A stretch of DNA of 64,000 nt, from NCBI RefSeq assembly GCF_004119495.1, contig NZ_NRQU01000012.1, positions 25,186-89,185 on the forward strand. The letters run 5' to 3'. Positions 25,146 through 34,412 of this stretch are shown here, piece by piece (the first letter of the stretch is position 1; each line of letters begins with the position of its first letter). The notes below the pieces were generated by a model. That model saw nothing but the letters and a program-made list of their open reading frames with translations. It made no database searches and was not told where the DNA came from. This DNA comes from Flavobacterium sp. YO12 (lineage in GTDB: Bacteria > Bacteroidota > Bacteroidia > Flavobacteriales > Flavobacteriaceae). Made by a program: the position numbers and the translations under genes.

Positions 25146-28100
25146 ATGAGCACAAAATTTACTGAATACAAAGGACTTGACTTACCAACTGTAGCGTCTG
25201 AAGTTCTTGATTTTTGGAAGAAAGAAAATATATTTGAAAAGAGTGTAACTACTCGCGAAGGTGCAGAACCTTACGTATTTTTTGAAGGTCCGCCTTCGGC
25301 AAATGGATTACCGGGAATTCACCACGTAATGGCGCGTGCGATTAAAGATATTTTTTGCAGATATAAAACTCAAAAAGGTTTTCAGGTAAAAAGAAAAGCC
25401 GGATGGGATACTCACGGTTTGCCTGTAGAATTAGGTACTGAGAAAGAATTAGGAATTACAAAAGAAGATATCGGCAAAACGATTTCGATCGAAGAATATA
25501 ACGAAGCGTGTAAAAAAACCGTTATGCGTTATACTGACGTATGGAATGATTTGACCGAAAAAATGGGTTATTGGGTAGATATGGAAGATCCATATGTAAC
25601 TTATAAACCAAAATATATGGAATCTGTTTGGTGGCTTTTAAAACAAATCTACGATAAAGGTTTGTTGTACAAAGGATACACGATTCAGCCATATTCTCCA
25701 AAAGCAGGAACAGGATTATCTTCTCACGAAGTAAATCAGCCTGGAGCTTACCGTGATGTTACCGATACTACGATTGTAGCACAGTTCAAGACATTGCCAG
25801 AAACTTTGCCAAGCTTTTTACAAGGTTTTGGAGATATTCACATTTTGGCTTGGACGACAACGCCTTGGACGCTTCCGTCAAATACAGCTTTGACAGTTGG
25901 ACCAAAAATCGATTATGTTTTAGTAAAAACATTCAATCAATACACTTTTGAGCCAATCAATGTTGTTTTAGCTAAAAACTTAGTTGGAAAACAATTCGGA
26001 AAAGGATTTTTCTTAAGTGAAGACGATGCTGATTTTGATAATGTTAAAAACGGCGATAAAAAACTTCCATACAAAATCTTAACCGAAGCAAAAGGAGCTG
26101 ATTTAGTAGAAATTCGTTACGAACAATTATTGCCTTACGTATTGCCATATCAAAATGCAGAAAATGCATTTAGAGTAATCGCAGGAGATTTCGTTACTAC
26201 CGAAGACGGAACAGGAGTTGTGCATACCGCTCCAACTTTTGGTGCAGATGATGCTAAAGTTGCCAAAGAAGCAAAGCCGGAAGTTCCGCCAATGTTGGTT
26301 TTAGACGAAAATGGAACAGCTGTTCCTTTGGTGGATTTACAAGGAAAATTCACTTCACATGTAGGTGAACTTGCTGGTAAATATGTGAAAAACGAATATT
26401 ATGATGCAGGTCAGGCGCCAGAGCGTTCTGTTGATGTTGAAATTGCTATTCGATTAAAAGAAGAAAATAAAGCCTTTAAGGTTGAAAAATACGTGCACAG
26501 TTATCCACACAGCTGGAGAACAGATGAGCCGTTATTATACTATCCTCTAGATTCATGGTTCATCAAAGTAACCGATGTAAAAGATAGAATGTTCGACCTG
26601 AACGAAACTATCAATTGGAAACCTAAGTCTACTGGTGAAGGACGTTTTGGAAATTGGCTTAAAAATGCCAACGACTGGAACTTATCTCGTTCTAGATATT
26701 GGGGAATTCCGTTGCCAATTTGGAGAACTGAAGACAAAAAAGAAGAAGTTCTTATTGGTTCTGTAGAAGAATTGTACAATGCGATCGAGAAATCTATCGA
26801 AGCAGGTTTTCAAAAAGAAAACCCATTCAAAGGTTTTGAAATCGGAAATATGTCTGAATCTAATTATGATTTAATTGACTTGCATAAAAATGTAGTTGAT
26901 CAAATTACGTTGGTTTCAGCTTCAGGACAGCCAATGAAGCGCGAAAGCGATTTAATTGATGTTTGGTTCGATTCTGGAGCAATGCCTTATGCACAATGGC
27001 ATTATCCTTTTGAAAACAAAGATAAAATTGACGATAATAAAGATTTTCCAGCGAATTTTATTGCAGAAGGAGTTGATCAAACTCGTGGATGGTTTTATAC
27101 TTTACACGCTATTGGAACTTTGGTTTTTGATAAAGTTGCCTATAAAAATGTAGTTTCGAATGGTTTGGTTTTGGATAAAAACGGACAAAAAATGTCGAAA
27201 CGTTTAGGAAACGCAACAGATCCTTTTGAAACAATTGCAGAATATGGTCCAGATGCTACGCGTTGGTACATGATTTCAAATGCAAATCCTTGGGATAACT
27301 TGAAATTTGATATCGAAGGAATCGCTGAGGTTCGCCGTAAATTCTTCGGAACTTTATATAACACGTATTCATTCTTCTCATTATATGCCAATATCGATGG
27401 ATTTAAATACGCTGAAGCGGAAATTCCATTAAATGAAAGACCAGAAATCGATCAGTGGATTATATCTGAACTGAATACTTTAGTGAAGTTTGTTGATGAA
27501 TGTTACGAAGATTATGAGCCAACAAAAGCTACAAGAGCTATTTCTGAATTCGTTCAGGAGAATTTGAGTAACTGGTACGTTCGTTTATGTCGTCGTCGTT
27601 TCTGGAAAGGAGAATATGCTCATGATAAAATCGCAGCTTACCAAACGCTTTACACTTGTTTATTAACGATAAGCAAATTAAGTGCTCCGGTCGCTCCTTT
27701 TTTCATGGATAAATTATACCGAGATTTGACCGCTTCGACTGGAACTGAGGATTTTGCTAGTGTTCACTTGGCTGAATTCCCAAAATTTGTCGAAAACTTT
27801 GTTAATAAAACGTTAGAAAGCAAAATGCAGAAGGCGCAGACAATCTCTTCTTTAGTTTTATCCCTTCGTAAAAAGGAGATGATTAAAGTACGTCAACCGC
27901 TGCAAAAGGTAATGATACCAATACTTGACGAGAATCAGAGAGCAGAAATTGAAGCTATTTCTGAGCTTGTAAAAGCCGAAGTAAACGTGAAAGAAATCGT
28001 ACTTTTAGATGATGACTCAGGTATTTTAGTGAAACAAATTAAGCCTAATTTTAAGGCGTTAGGACCACGTTTTGGAAAAGATATGGGTCTGATTTCCAAA

Positions 28101-28547
28101 GAAATACAAGCTTTTTCGGCTGAGCAAATTAATCAGTTAGATAAGCAGGGAACGTTGGATATTGTTATTTCTGGAAATAATGTAACTTTATCACTAGAAG
28201 ACGTCGAAATAACATCGCAAGATATCGAAGGATGGCTGGTTGCAAATTCAAATGGAATTACAGTTGCGCTTGACATTACAATATCTGAAGAATTGAAAAA
28301 TGAAGGAATCGCGAGAGAATTAGTAAACAGAATTCAGAATATCCGTAAAGATTCAGGATTTGAAGTTACTGATAAGATCAAAGTTCAAATTAAACGAAAT
28401 GGACTTTTAGAAGAAGCTATTTTGAAAAATGAAGACTATATTAAGTCTGAGACATTAACAGACGACTTGGTTTTTGTAGACGCTTTAGAAAACGGCACAG
28501 AAATTGAGTTTGATGATATTAAAACAGTGATATTAATTTCAAAATAA
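25146..28547 (+). CDS. ileS: Isoleucyl-tRNA synthetase, long form
   Basis: The 1133-residue class I synthetase has the HIGH-type motif as GLPGIHH at residues 54-60 and the KMSKR loop near residue 682. The editing domain lies between them (WTTTPWTLPSN near 240). The length and motif context match the longer, eukaryote-like IleS found in Bacteroidota, not the roughly 940-residue E. coli type. The CxxC zinc sites of the short type are not seen at the C-terminus. The DksA-like gene follows after 10 bases and is probably co-transcribed. Confidence 0.95.
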   Translation: MSTKFTEYKGLDLPTVASEVLDFWKKENIFEKSVTTREGAEPYVFFEGPPSANGLPGIHHVMARAIKDIFCRYKTQKGFQVKRKAGWDTHGLPVELGTEKELGITKEDIGKTISIEEYNEACKKTVMRYTDVWNDLTEKMGYWVDMEDPYVTYKPKYMESVWWLLKQIYDKGLLYKGYTIQPYSPKAGTGLSSHEVNQPGAYRDVTDTTIVAQFKTLPETLPSFLQGFGDIHILAWTTTPWTLPSNTALTVGPKIDYVLVKTFNQYTFEPINVVLAKNLVGKQFGKGFFLSEDDADFDNVKNGDKKLPYKILTEAKGADLVEIRYEQLLPYVLPYQNAENAFRVIAGDFVTTEDGTGVVHTAPTFGADDAKVAKEAKPEVPPMLVLDENGTAVPLVDLQGKFTSHVGELAGKYVKNEYYDAGQAPERSVDVEIAIRLKEENKAFKVEKYVHSYPHSWRTDEPLLYYPLDSWFIKVTDVKDRMFDLNETINWKPKSTGEGRFGNWLKNANDWNLSRSRYWGIPLPIWRTEDKKEEVLIGSVEELYNAIEKSIEAGFQKENPFKGFEIGNMSESNYDLIDLHKNVVDQITLVSASGQPMKRESDLIDVWFDSGAMPYAQWHYPFENKDKIDDNKDFPANFIAEGVDQTRGWFYTLHAIGTLVFDKVAYKNVVSNGLVLDKNGQKMSKRLGNATDPFETIAEYGPDATRWYMISNANPWDNLKFDIEGIAEVRRKFFGTLYNTYSFFSLYANIDGFKYAEAEIPLNERPEIDQWIISELNTLVKFVDECYEDYEPTKATRAISEFVQENLSNWYVRLCRRRFWKGEYAHDKIAAYQTLYTCLLTISKLSAPVAPFFMDKLYRDLTASTGTEDFASVHLAEFPKFVENFVNKTLESKMQKAQTISSLVLSLRKKEMIKVRQPLQKVMIPILDENQRAEIEAISELVKAEVNVKEIVLLDDDSGILVKQIKPNFKALGPRFGKDMGLISKEIQAFSAEQINQLDKQGTLDIVISGNNVTLSLEDVEITSQDIEGWLVANSNGITVALDITISEELKNEGIARELVNRIQNIRKDSGFEVTDKIKVQIKRNGLLEEAILKNEDYIKSETLTDDLVFVDALENGTEIEFDDIKTVILISK

Positions 28548-28557
28548 GATAAATACC

Positions 28558-28938
28558 ATGATAGATGAAATTACAAGATACTCTGACGCTGATTTGGCAG
28601 AGTTCAAAGAAATAATACAAAGCAAAATTAAAAAAGCACAAGAAGATCTTGATTTGATCAAAAGTGCCTATATGAATGATTTGAATAACGGAACAGACGA
28701 TACTTCTCCAACTTTTAAAGCTTTTGAAGAAGGAAGTGAAACAATGTCTAAAGAAGCAAACTCTCAGTTGGCTATCAGACAAGAAAAGTTTATTCGCGAT
28801 TTAAAAAACGCGCTATTCCGTGTTGAAAATAAAACATATGGTATTTGCAAAGTAACAGGTAAATTAATCAGCAAAGAAAGGCTTAAAATCGTTCCTCATG
28901 CAACAATGAGTATCGAAGCTAAAAATTTGCAGAGATAA
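28558..28938 (+). CDS. DksA/TraR-family protein lacking the zinc cysteines
   Basis: The 126-residue protein has a coiled-coil-forming N-terminal helix pair (about residues 10-95) and the DksA end motif KTYGICKVTGKLISKERL. DksA normally has four Cys in two CxxC pairs. Here only one Cys is left in GICKVTG and the second pair is replaced by PHATMS. Bacteroidota homologues share this loss, so it is probably a lineage trait rather than decay. Family knowledge suggests binding to the RNA polymerase secondary channel. It is the last gene of the ileS unit. Confidence 0.85.
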   Translation: MIDEITRYSDADLAEFKEIIQSKIKKAQEDLDLIKSAYMNDLNNGTDDTSPTFKAFEEGSETMSKEANSQLAIRQEKFIRDLKNALFRVENKTYGICKVTGKLISKERLKIVPHATMSIEAKNLQR

Positions 28939-28961
28939 TAAATATATCTATCCAAAAAATA

Positions 28962-28988
28962 ACGCTCCTTTTAGGGGCGTTTTTTTTT
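28962..28988 (+). terminator. Rho-independent terminator after the DksA-like gene
   Basis: The arms acgctcct and aggggcgt pair with one G-T contact and are followed by a run of eight T. Confidence 0.85.
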
Positions 28989-29124
28989 GTTTAATGTTTT
29001 TGAGGAATAGTAGTACTAGTGTTTAAATCTATTTGAAAGAATTTATTTTCAAAGTAAGAGATCATTATTGTTTTTGGGTTTTCCTTTTTGTAGGAATCGT
29101 AATTGCAGAGATAAAAGTATGTTT

Positions 29125-29160
29125 AAATTAGAACTGCCCAACTTAAGACAGTTCTAATTT
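29125..29160 (-). terminator. Hairpin after the Roadblock-like genes
   Basis: A perfect 12-base stem (aaattagaactg at 29125-29136 and its complement at 29149-29160) lies 15 bases past the stop of the minus-strand gene. The T-run on the minus strand is weak, so it may be a terminator or an mRNA-stabilising end. Confidence 0.55.
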
Positions 29161-29175
29161 TAAGAATAATGAAAA

Positions 29176-29556
29176 TTAAGCAAGATTTTTTTCTAAGTCT
29201 GCTTTGTGTTTTCTTAAAACCGCTCTTGTCATTCCAAGATTTGCTTTTTGTGCATCAGCAGCCAAATAAATCATGAATTTTTTGTTAGGAGAAATGTCGA
29301 TAACGTGAATTTGATTTGAAAGCGTAATTAAAATATCCTCAATGTCTTGATTCAAGTTTAAAGCTTTTACAGCATTTAGTTTAGCCTTTACTACTTCAAG
29401 GTTATAAGCTGCGGCTAATTCTGGGTCAAAAGCGGGATCAATAGTTAAATTGCCAAAGCTTAATCCTGATTCAATTTCAGTTACAGATACTGCAATAAAG
29501 CCATTTACATTAGTTTTCATTTCATTTAAAAACACGTTTAAAAAATCGTTGCTCAT
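29176..29556 (-). CDS. Roadblock/LC7-like small protein A, function unknown
   Basis: The 126-residue protein has no signal peptide and no membrane helix. Its outline is a helix, then beta strands (FIAVSVTEIESGLSFGNLT), a long helix (EVVKAKLNAVKAL), strands (IEDILITLSNQIHVIDIS, KFMIYLAADA) and a final helix. That alternation resembles the Roadblock/profilin-like fold, though similarity is weaker than for its partner. It follows the partner by 31 bases on the same strand. Such proteins usually act as dimers on small GTPases of the MglA type, and none is seen here. Confidence 0.62.
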   Translation of the reverse strand: MSNDFLNVFLNEMKTNVNGFIAVSVTEIESGLSFGNLTIDPAFDPELAAAYNLEVVKAKLNAVKALNLNQDIEDILITLSNQIHVIDISPNKKFMIYLAADAQKANLGMTRAVLRKHKADLEKNLA

Positions 29557-29587
29557 AGTTTTTGGGTTTGTGGTTAATAGATTTATG

Positions 29588-29944
29588 TTATTTCAATAGG
29601 GAATTTTTACTAAGTTCTGATGATAGTTCGTCAGTTGAACGCATTAATAAGGCAAGATTGCTTCCTTCTTTCGAAAACACAATGACGAAATTTGTGCCGC
29701 TGATTTTGTTTCCAATGACTACACCTTCAGAGGTTTTTAGATAAAGTTGTTTAAGAAGGCCTTTTTCTAGATCAAGAAGAAACTTTTCGCTCATTGATAA
29801 AATTGCTGCACTCATAGCGGCAACACTGTCTCCATAATCTAAATTCAGGGAGGTGATGAGTTTTCCTTTTCCGTTTAAAATTAAAGCCGCAGTTGCTTTG
29901 GTGCTGGTTAAAAAGTCATTTAATGCAGAAGTGATTTCGTTCAT
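29588..29944 (-). CDS. Roadblock/LC7-like small protein B
   Basis: The 118-residue protein fits the Roadblock/LC7 (MglB-like) pattern well. It has an N-terminal helix (NEITSALNDFLTSTKA), two strands (AALILNGKGKLITSLNL), a long helix (SVAAMSAAILSMSEKFLLDL), strands (LKQLYLKTSEGVVIGNK, NFVIVFSKEG) and a C-terminal helix. No signal or membrane segment is present. It is the first gene of a two-gene unit with protein A. On the minus strand, TATATTTG at 30045-30052 could be its -7 element. The role is unknown. Confidence 0.72.
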   Translation of the reverse strand: MNEITSALNDFLTSTKATAALILNGKGKLITSLNLDYGDSVAAMSAAILSMSEKFLLDLEKGLLKQLYLKTSEGVVIGNKISGTNFVIVFSKEGSNLALLMRSTDELSSELSKNSLLK

Positions 29945-30028
29945 ATTTTTGTAGGATTAGGGATGTTGTTAAAAATAGGTGGTATTTCACATTGGTTCGG
30001 CAATTTTTTTAATGTAATAACTAAACAA

Positions 30029-30047
30029 TTGTTAATTTTATTAACAA
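30029..30047. promoter_or_regulatory. Palindrome in the divergent gap of the Roadblock block
   Basis: Two 8-base arms, ttgttaat and attaacaa, are exact complements around three T. The site partly overlaps the minus-strand -7-like TATATTTG at 30045-30052. It is therefore placed where a repressor could act on the divergent genes. Confidence 0.4.
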
Positions 30048-30122
30048 ATATAAATTAAAATATGTATCATTGTAATATCAAATCGTTATTATTTTATTTT
30101 TTTTACTTATAAAACTTACATT

Positions 30123-30323
30123 ATGGCTAAAGCATTGAAATTCAAGGATGTAAATTCTGACGTCGAGAGCAGAATGAAGGAATTTGAGAAGTTAAGAACA
30201 AAATTTAAATCTGATTTGAGCAAAGCTGCGGCGAAAAAAAGTACCGCAGGAGCAGAAGGAAAAGGGCTGCTAAAATCTATTTCTAATTTTTTTGCTGATA
30301 GTCCTGCAACAGCAAAAAAGTAG
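30123..30323 (+). CDS. Small basic protein, function unknown
   Basis: The 66-residue protein is rich in Lys and Ala (FKSDLSKAAAKKSTAGAEGK). It starts with a charged helix-prone segment and ends with a possible short amphipathic helix (LLKSISNFFADS). No family is recognised. It is divergent from the Roadblock-like pair, with a palindrome between them, and a -7-like TATCATTG lies at 30065-30072. A terminator follows. The ATG context and isolation between regulatory signals support a real gene. Confidence 0.7.
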   Translation: MAKALKFKDVNSDVESRMKEFEKLRTKFKSDLSKAAAKKSTAGAEGKGLLKSISNFFADSPATAKK

Positions 30324-30380
30324 ATTTTCGAACTGTGTTTAATGAAAACTGATGAGGTTTAGATTTACTGCAAAGAATTA

Positions 30381-30405
30381 ACGTTCCTTTAGGGACGTTT
30401 TTTTT
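30381..30405 (+). terminator. Rho-independent terminator before lspA
   Basis: The arms acgttcct and agggacgt pair with one G-T contact, followed by eight T. Confidence 0.85.
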
Positions 30406-30416
30406 GATTTAATTAC

Positions 30417-30424
30417 TATTTTTG
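30417..30424 (+). promoter_or_regulatory. lspA: Candidate -7 element of lspA
   Basis: TATTTTTG matches TAnnTTTG and lies 19 bases before the ATG at 30444, directly after a terminator. Confidence 0.5.
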
Positions 30425-30443
30425 CCCATCAAAATTTCTTAAA

Positions 30444-31043
30444 ATGTCATTACGAAAAGCGTATTTCCTTATATTTTTAGTTTTAATTGTCGATCAGCTT
30501 TCAAAAATCTATGTAAAAACAAACTTTGTTTTAGGCGAAGAAGTTGTGATTTTTGATTGGTTTAGAATTCATTTTATAGAAAATGAAGGAATGGCATGGG
30601 GAACAAAAATACCAGGAGAATACGGAAAATTAATCTTAACCGTTTTTAGAATTTTTGCCGTATTCGGAATTGGATGGTGGCTTTCGGATGCTATTAAAAA
30701 ACGTCATTCTACTTATTTGATTGTTTCTATCGCATTAATATTTGCTGGAGCAGCTGGTAATATTATTGATTCTGTTTTTTATGGAGTAATTTTTGACGAC
30801 AGCACGCATAGTTTAGCAACAATTTTCTCGCCTGAACCATACGGAACATGGTTTCATGGTTTAGTAGTTGATATGTTTTATTTCCCAATTTGGGAGGGTA
30901 ATCTGCCTTCTTGGATCCCTGTTTTTGGCGGAAAACATTTTATGTTTTTTAATGCCATTTTTAATGTTGCCGATATGGCTATCTCTACAGGAGTTGGAAT
31001 ATTATTAGTTTTTAATAAAAGAGCATTCCCAAAACACGCATAA
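30444..31043 (+). CDS. lspA: Lipoprotein signal peptidase
   Basis: The 199-residue inner-membrane protease removes signal peptides from prolipoproteins. The catalytic aspartates are Asp109 (GNIIDSVFYG) and Asp177 (FNVADMAI), and four transmembrane helices can be placed around 5-22, 62-80, 92-108 and 172-192. The protein is about 35 residues longer than E. coli LspA. The extra length lies between the two aspartates (about residues 118-165) and contains many aromatic residues. This expanded loop is shared by Bacteroidota enzymes as far as I recall. It has its own -7 element. Confidence 0.93.
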   Translation: MSLRKAYFLIFLVLIVDQLSKIYVKTNFVLGEEVVIFDWFRIHFIENEGMAWGTKIPGEYGKLILTVFRIFAVFGIGWWLSDAIKKRHSTYLIVSIALIFAGAAGNIIDSVFYGVIFDDSTHSLATIFSPEPYGTWFHGLVVDMFYFPIWEGNLPSWIPVFGGKHFMFFNAIFNVADMAISTGVGILLVFNKRAFPKHA

Positions 31044-31059
31044 ATATTTCAAAATAGTA

Positions 31060-31122
31060 AAATTCCAAATTCCAATATTTGAGGCATTCATTGCAGGTAA
31101 ATATTGGAATTTGGAATTTTTC
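31060..31122. terminator. Perfect 21-base inverted repeat after lspA
   Basis: The arms at 31060-31080 and 31099-31119 are exact complements over 21 bases, around an 18-base loop. A short T-run follows. It may terminate lspA, and its word ttccaaattccaat recurs in other gaps of the window. Confidence 0.7.
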
Positions 31123-31176
31123 ATTATTGGGATTTAATAATATTGTGCTATTTTTACCATACAAAAGCTTAAACTT

Positions 31177-34100
31177 ATGCAAAGTCCGTCTTTCTCTATT
31201 TATGATGCCTCTGCAGGATCAGGGAAGACGTATACTTTAGTTAAAGAATATCTTAAAATTATTCTTTCATCCCCAAAAAATGATGCTTATCGAAATATTC
31301 TTGCAATAACATTTACCAACAAAGCGGTTCATGAAATGAAAAGCCGTATTGTTGGGAGTTTGTCTGAATTTGAAAAAGAAGAACCTTCTGCAAAAGCAGT
31401 TGATTTAATGGAAGATTTGTCTCGAGAAACGGGGCTTTCAATTATTCAAATTAAAGTAAAATCTCAAAATATTATAAAGCACTTAATTCATAATTATGCG
31501 GCTTTTGATATTTCTACCATAGATAAATTTACTCATAAAGTGATTAGGGCTTTTGCTCATGATCTAAATCTGCCAATGACTTTTGAAGTTACGCTCGATA
31601 CAGAGAATTTATTGGTTGAGGCAGTCGATGCAATTATTGCTCAAGCTGGTCAAGATGAAACGCTGACCAAATTACTGATCGACTTCACGATGGAGAAGAC
31701 AGATGATGATAAAAGCTGGGATGTTTCTCGTGAAATTCTAGAAACAGGACGTTTGGTTTTGAATGAGAATAATCGAAATGAGATTTTGCACTTTAATGAC
31801 AAAACAATAGAAGAGTTTGTTGAGATAAAAAAGAAAATGCTTGCTTTGTGCAAGGATTTAGAGTCGGAAAATGAACAATTTGCTATAGAAGCACTTTCGT
31901 TATTGGATGGGAATAGTATTGATCTGAAATCTTTTTCAAGAGGAACATTTCCAAATCATCTTGAAAGTATTCGTGATGGAAAGTTTAATCCAAGAAATAA
32001 AACTTTTCATGAGTTTGATGATATTGCAATCAATAAAACGGCAAAAGATAAAGCGGTAATAGAAAACTTGATTCCAGAATTACTGAATATTTTAAAGAAG
32101 ATTTATAAGAACTTTGAGAAAAGAGATTTTTATAAAGCGTTCTTGAAAAATATTACACCTTTATCATTGCTTAATACAGTTAGTAATGAATTGGCGAAAA
32201 TTCAGGCAGAACAAAATATTTTGTCCATTTCTGAATTTAATGCTATTATCCATCGAGAAATTCAGAATCAGCCCGCACCTTTTATATATGAACGATTAGG
32301 AGAACGTTATCGTCATTTTTTTATTGATGAGTTTCAGGATACCTCAGAAATGCAATGGCAAAATTTAATTCCATTAATTGATAATGCGCTTTCTGGTCAA
32401 GATGATTTAGGGAATAAAGGAACTTTGATGATTGTTGGCGATCCAAAACAGTCAATCTATAGATGGAGAGGCGGGAAGGCAGAACAGTTTATTGAATTAA
32501 GCAAAGATTCAAATCCTTTTAATAATCCAGATAAGGAAATTAAACACTTAAATACAAACTATAGAAGTTATAGCGAGGTTATTGAGTTTAATAATACTTT
32601 TTTTAAACTCATCTCGAGTGAGTTTTCAAACTTAGATTATAAAGATTTGTATGAAAATCATAGTTTTCAAAATACAAATTCAAAAAAAGGCGGATATGTA
32701 AATATTTCTTTTCTGCCAATAATTGAAAAAAATGAAGCGGAGGAAGAAGATGCTGTTGAAAAATCTGATTTGTATGTTTTGGAAACATTAAATACAATTC
32801 GAAAAGTTGTACAAGAAGGATTTGAATATAAAGATATTGTTATTTTAACTCGAAAAAGAGGTCAGGGAGTAGCAATTGCAAATTATCTAACAGAACAGCG
32901 AATTCCGCTTTTGTCATCAGAAACCTTGATGATTCAAAATGCAACAGAAGTTAGATTGATTGTTCATTTATTGAAGTATTTGAACAATAGCAGAGATTTG
33001 GAATCAAAAGCACATTTTCTTCATTTCTTAGGGAATACTTTGAGTGTTGAAATGCCAATACATGATTTTATTGCTCAAGGAATGGCTCATAAAAGTGAAT
33101 CTGATTTTGAGAAATGGCTTTTGACTTTTGATGTTTCACTTTCTTTTGAAAATATTCGCAAAAAATCACTTTACGAAGCTGTAGAGATAATTATCTCAAA
33201 ATTTATTCTTCCATCTGAGGGAAATGCTTATGTGCAGTTTTTTCTTGATATTGTTCTAGAAAGAGATATTAGAAATCAGGCTGGAATTGCTGATTTTTTA
33301 AATTACTGGGAAAAGAATTCTGAGAAATTTAGTATTCCCTCTCCAGAAGGAAATAATGCAGTTCGTATTATGACGATTCATAAATCTAAAGGTTTAGAGT
33401 TTCCGGTTGTAATTATGCCATTTGCGGAAGAAGATTATAATCGAAAACCAAAAGATAAATTATGGCTTGATACTGAAGCAGAAGATTTGGGAGTTCCAAG
33501 AGCTTTGGTTGATAATAGTAGTGCGGTTGAAGGTTTTGGAGAGAGTGCTTCGGTTGTTTTTAATGAAAAGAAGCAAGAAGAATTATTAGATAATATAAAT
33601 GTCTTGTATGTTGCATTAACACGTGCAGAAGAACAATTGTATGTTATTTCGCAATCTTTAAAAGAAAGAAAAGATGGAGAGTGGCCTAATAATATGGCTT
33701 CCTATTTTATAAAATACCTAATCCATGAAGGAGTTTATGAGTCTGAGAAATTGGAATATGAATTTGGAAGCAAAACAAAACTTTCGATATCGTCAAAAGC
33801 TGCCGATTTGGTAAAAACAATTCCGATTGTAAAAGAGGTTTTGAATCCTAAAAATATTAAGATTGCTCAGAGAGAAGCGCTCATGTGGGGAACTCATCAG
33901 CAGGAAGCAATATCGTATGGGAATATTGTGCACGAAATCTTGGCTTTTGTAAAAGACAGGTCAGGTATTGATTTAGCAGTCACAAAATCAATTGAAAATG
34001 GATTAATTACAATTGAGCAGCGGGAAGCAGTTTTGAAAACGCTTTTAGAAATTGTTAATCATCCAGAATTAAGTGTTTGCTTTGATGGTGAAAATCATAT

Positions 34101-34332
34101 TTTAAACGAGCAGACGATTGTCCAGAAAGAGGGGAAAATATTGAAACCAGATCGAATCGTGTTGACAAAAGATAAAAAGGCATTTTTACTGGATTATAAA
34201 ACAGGAGCGGTTAATTCAAAGTATAAGCTTCAAATTCAGGAGTATCAGGACGCAGTAGAAGATTTAGGATATAAAGTGTTAAAAAAGGCTTTGGTGTATA
34301 TAGGAACCGAAATCGATGTAGTAAATTTGTGA
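31177..34332 (+). CDS. AddA-type UvrD helicase/nuclease
   Basis: The 1051-residue protein is a superfamily 1 helicase with Walker A ASAGSGKT at residues 11-18 and Walker B FFIDEFQDTSE near 385. Motif III is GDPKQSIYRWRGG, and motif V/VI regions are TIHKSKGLEFPVV and YVALTRAEEQLY. The C-terminus (about 930-1045) has a PD-(D/E)XK nuclease with LKPDRIVL and FLLDYKTG. This is the AddA (RecB-like) architecture used for resection of double-strand breaks. The presumed partner, AddB, lies 3 kb downstream beyond kbl and the OmpA gene. Confidence 0.92.
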   Translation: MQSPSFSIYDASAGSGKTYTLVKEYLKIILSSPKNDAYRNILAITFTNKAVHEMKSRIVGSLSEFEKEEPSAKAVDLMEDLSRETGLSIIQIKVKSQNIIKHLIHNYAAFDISTIDKFTHKVIRAFAHDLNLPMTFEVTLDTENLLVEAVDAIIAQAGQDETLTKLLIDFTMEKTDDDKSWDVSREILETGRLVLNENNRNEILHFNDKTIEEFVEIKKKMLALCKDLESENEQFAIEALSLLDGNSIDLKSFSRGTFPNHLESIRDGKFNPRNKTFHEFDDIAINKTAKDKAVIENLIPELLNILKKIYKNFEKRDFYKAFLKNITPLSLLNTVSNELAKIQAEQNILSISEFNAIIHREIQNQPAPFIYERLGERYRHFFIDEFQDTSEMQWQNLIPLIDNALSGQDDLGNKGTLMIVGDPKQSIYRWRGGKAEQFIELSKDSNPFNNPDKEIKHLNTNYRSYSEVIEFNNTFFKLISSEFSNLDYKDLYENHSFQNTNSKKGGYVNISFLPIIEKNEAEEEDAVEKSDLYVLETLNTIRKVVQEGFEYKDIVILTRKRGQGVAIANYLTEQRIPLLSSETLMIQNATEVRLIVHLLKYLNNSRDLESKAHFLHFLGNTLSVEMPIHDFIAQGMAHKSESDFEKWLLTFDVSLSFENIRKKSLYEAVEIIISKFILPSEGNAYVQFFLDIVLERDIRNQAGIADFLNYWEKNSEKFSIPSPEGNNAVRIMTIHKSKGLEFPVVIMPFAEEDYNRKPKDKLWLDTEAEDLGVPRALVDNSSAVEGFGESASVVFNEKKQEELLDNINVLYVALTRAEEQLYVISQSLKERKDGEWPNNMASYFIKYLIHEGVYESEKLEYEFGSKTKLSISSKAADLVKTIPIVKEVLNPKNIKIAQREALMWGTHQQEAISYGNIVHEILAFVKDRSGIDLAVTKSIENGLITIEQREAVLKTLLEIVNHPELSVCFDGENHILNEQTIVQKEGKILKPDRIVLTKDKKAFLLDYKTGAVNSKYKLQIQEYQDAVEDLGYKVLKKALVYIGTEIDVVNL

Positions 34333-34412
34333 AAATATTAATCAGATGTTAAAGAATTATACGGTCAAAAATGGCTTATAGTGTTAATTTTTAACGTTTT
34401 AAATAAATTGAA

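Noticed and set aside
29562..29744. A 60-codon frame opposite the Roadblock-like gene
   Set aside because: It lies on the reverse of a better-supported gene and its product has no recognisable pattern.
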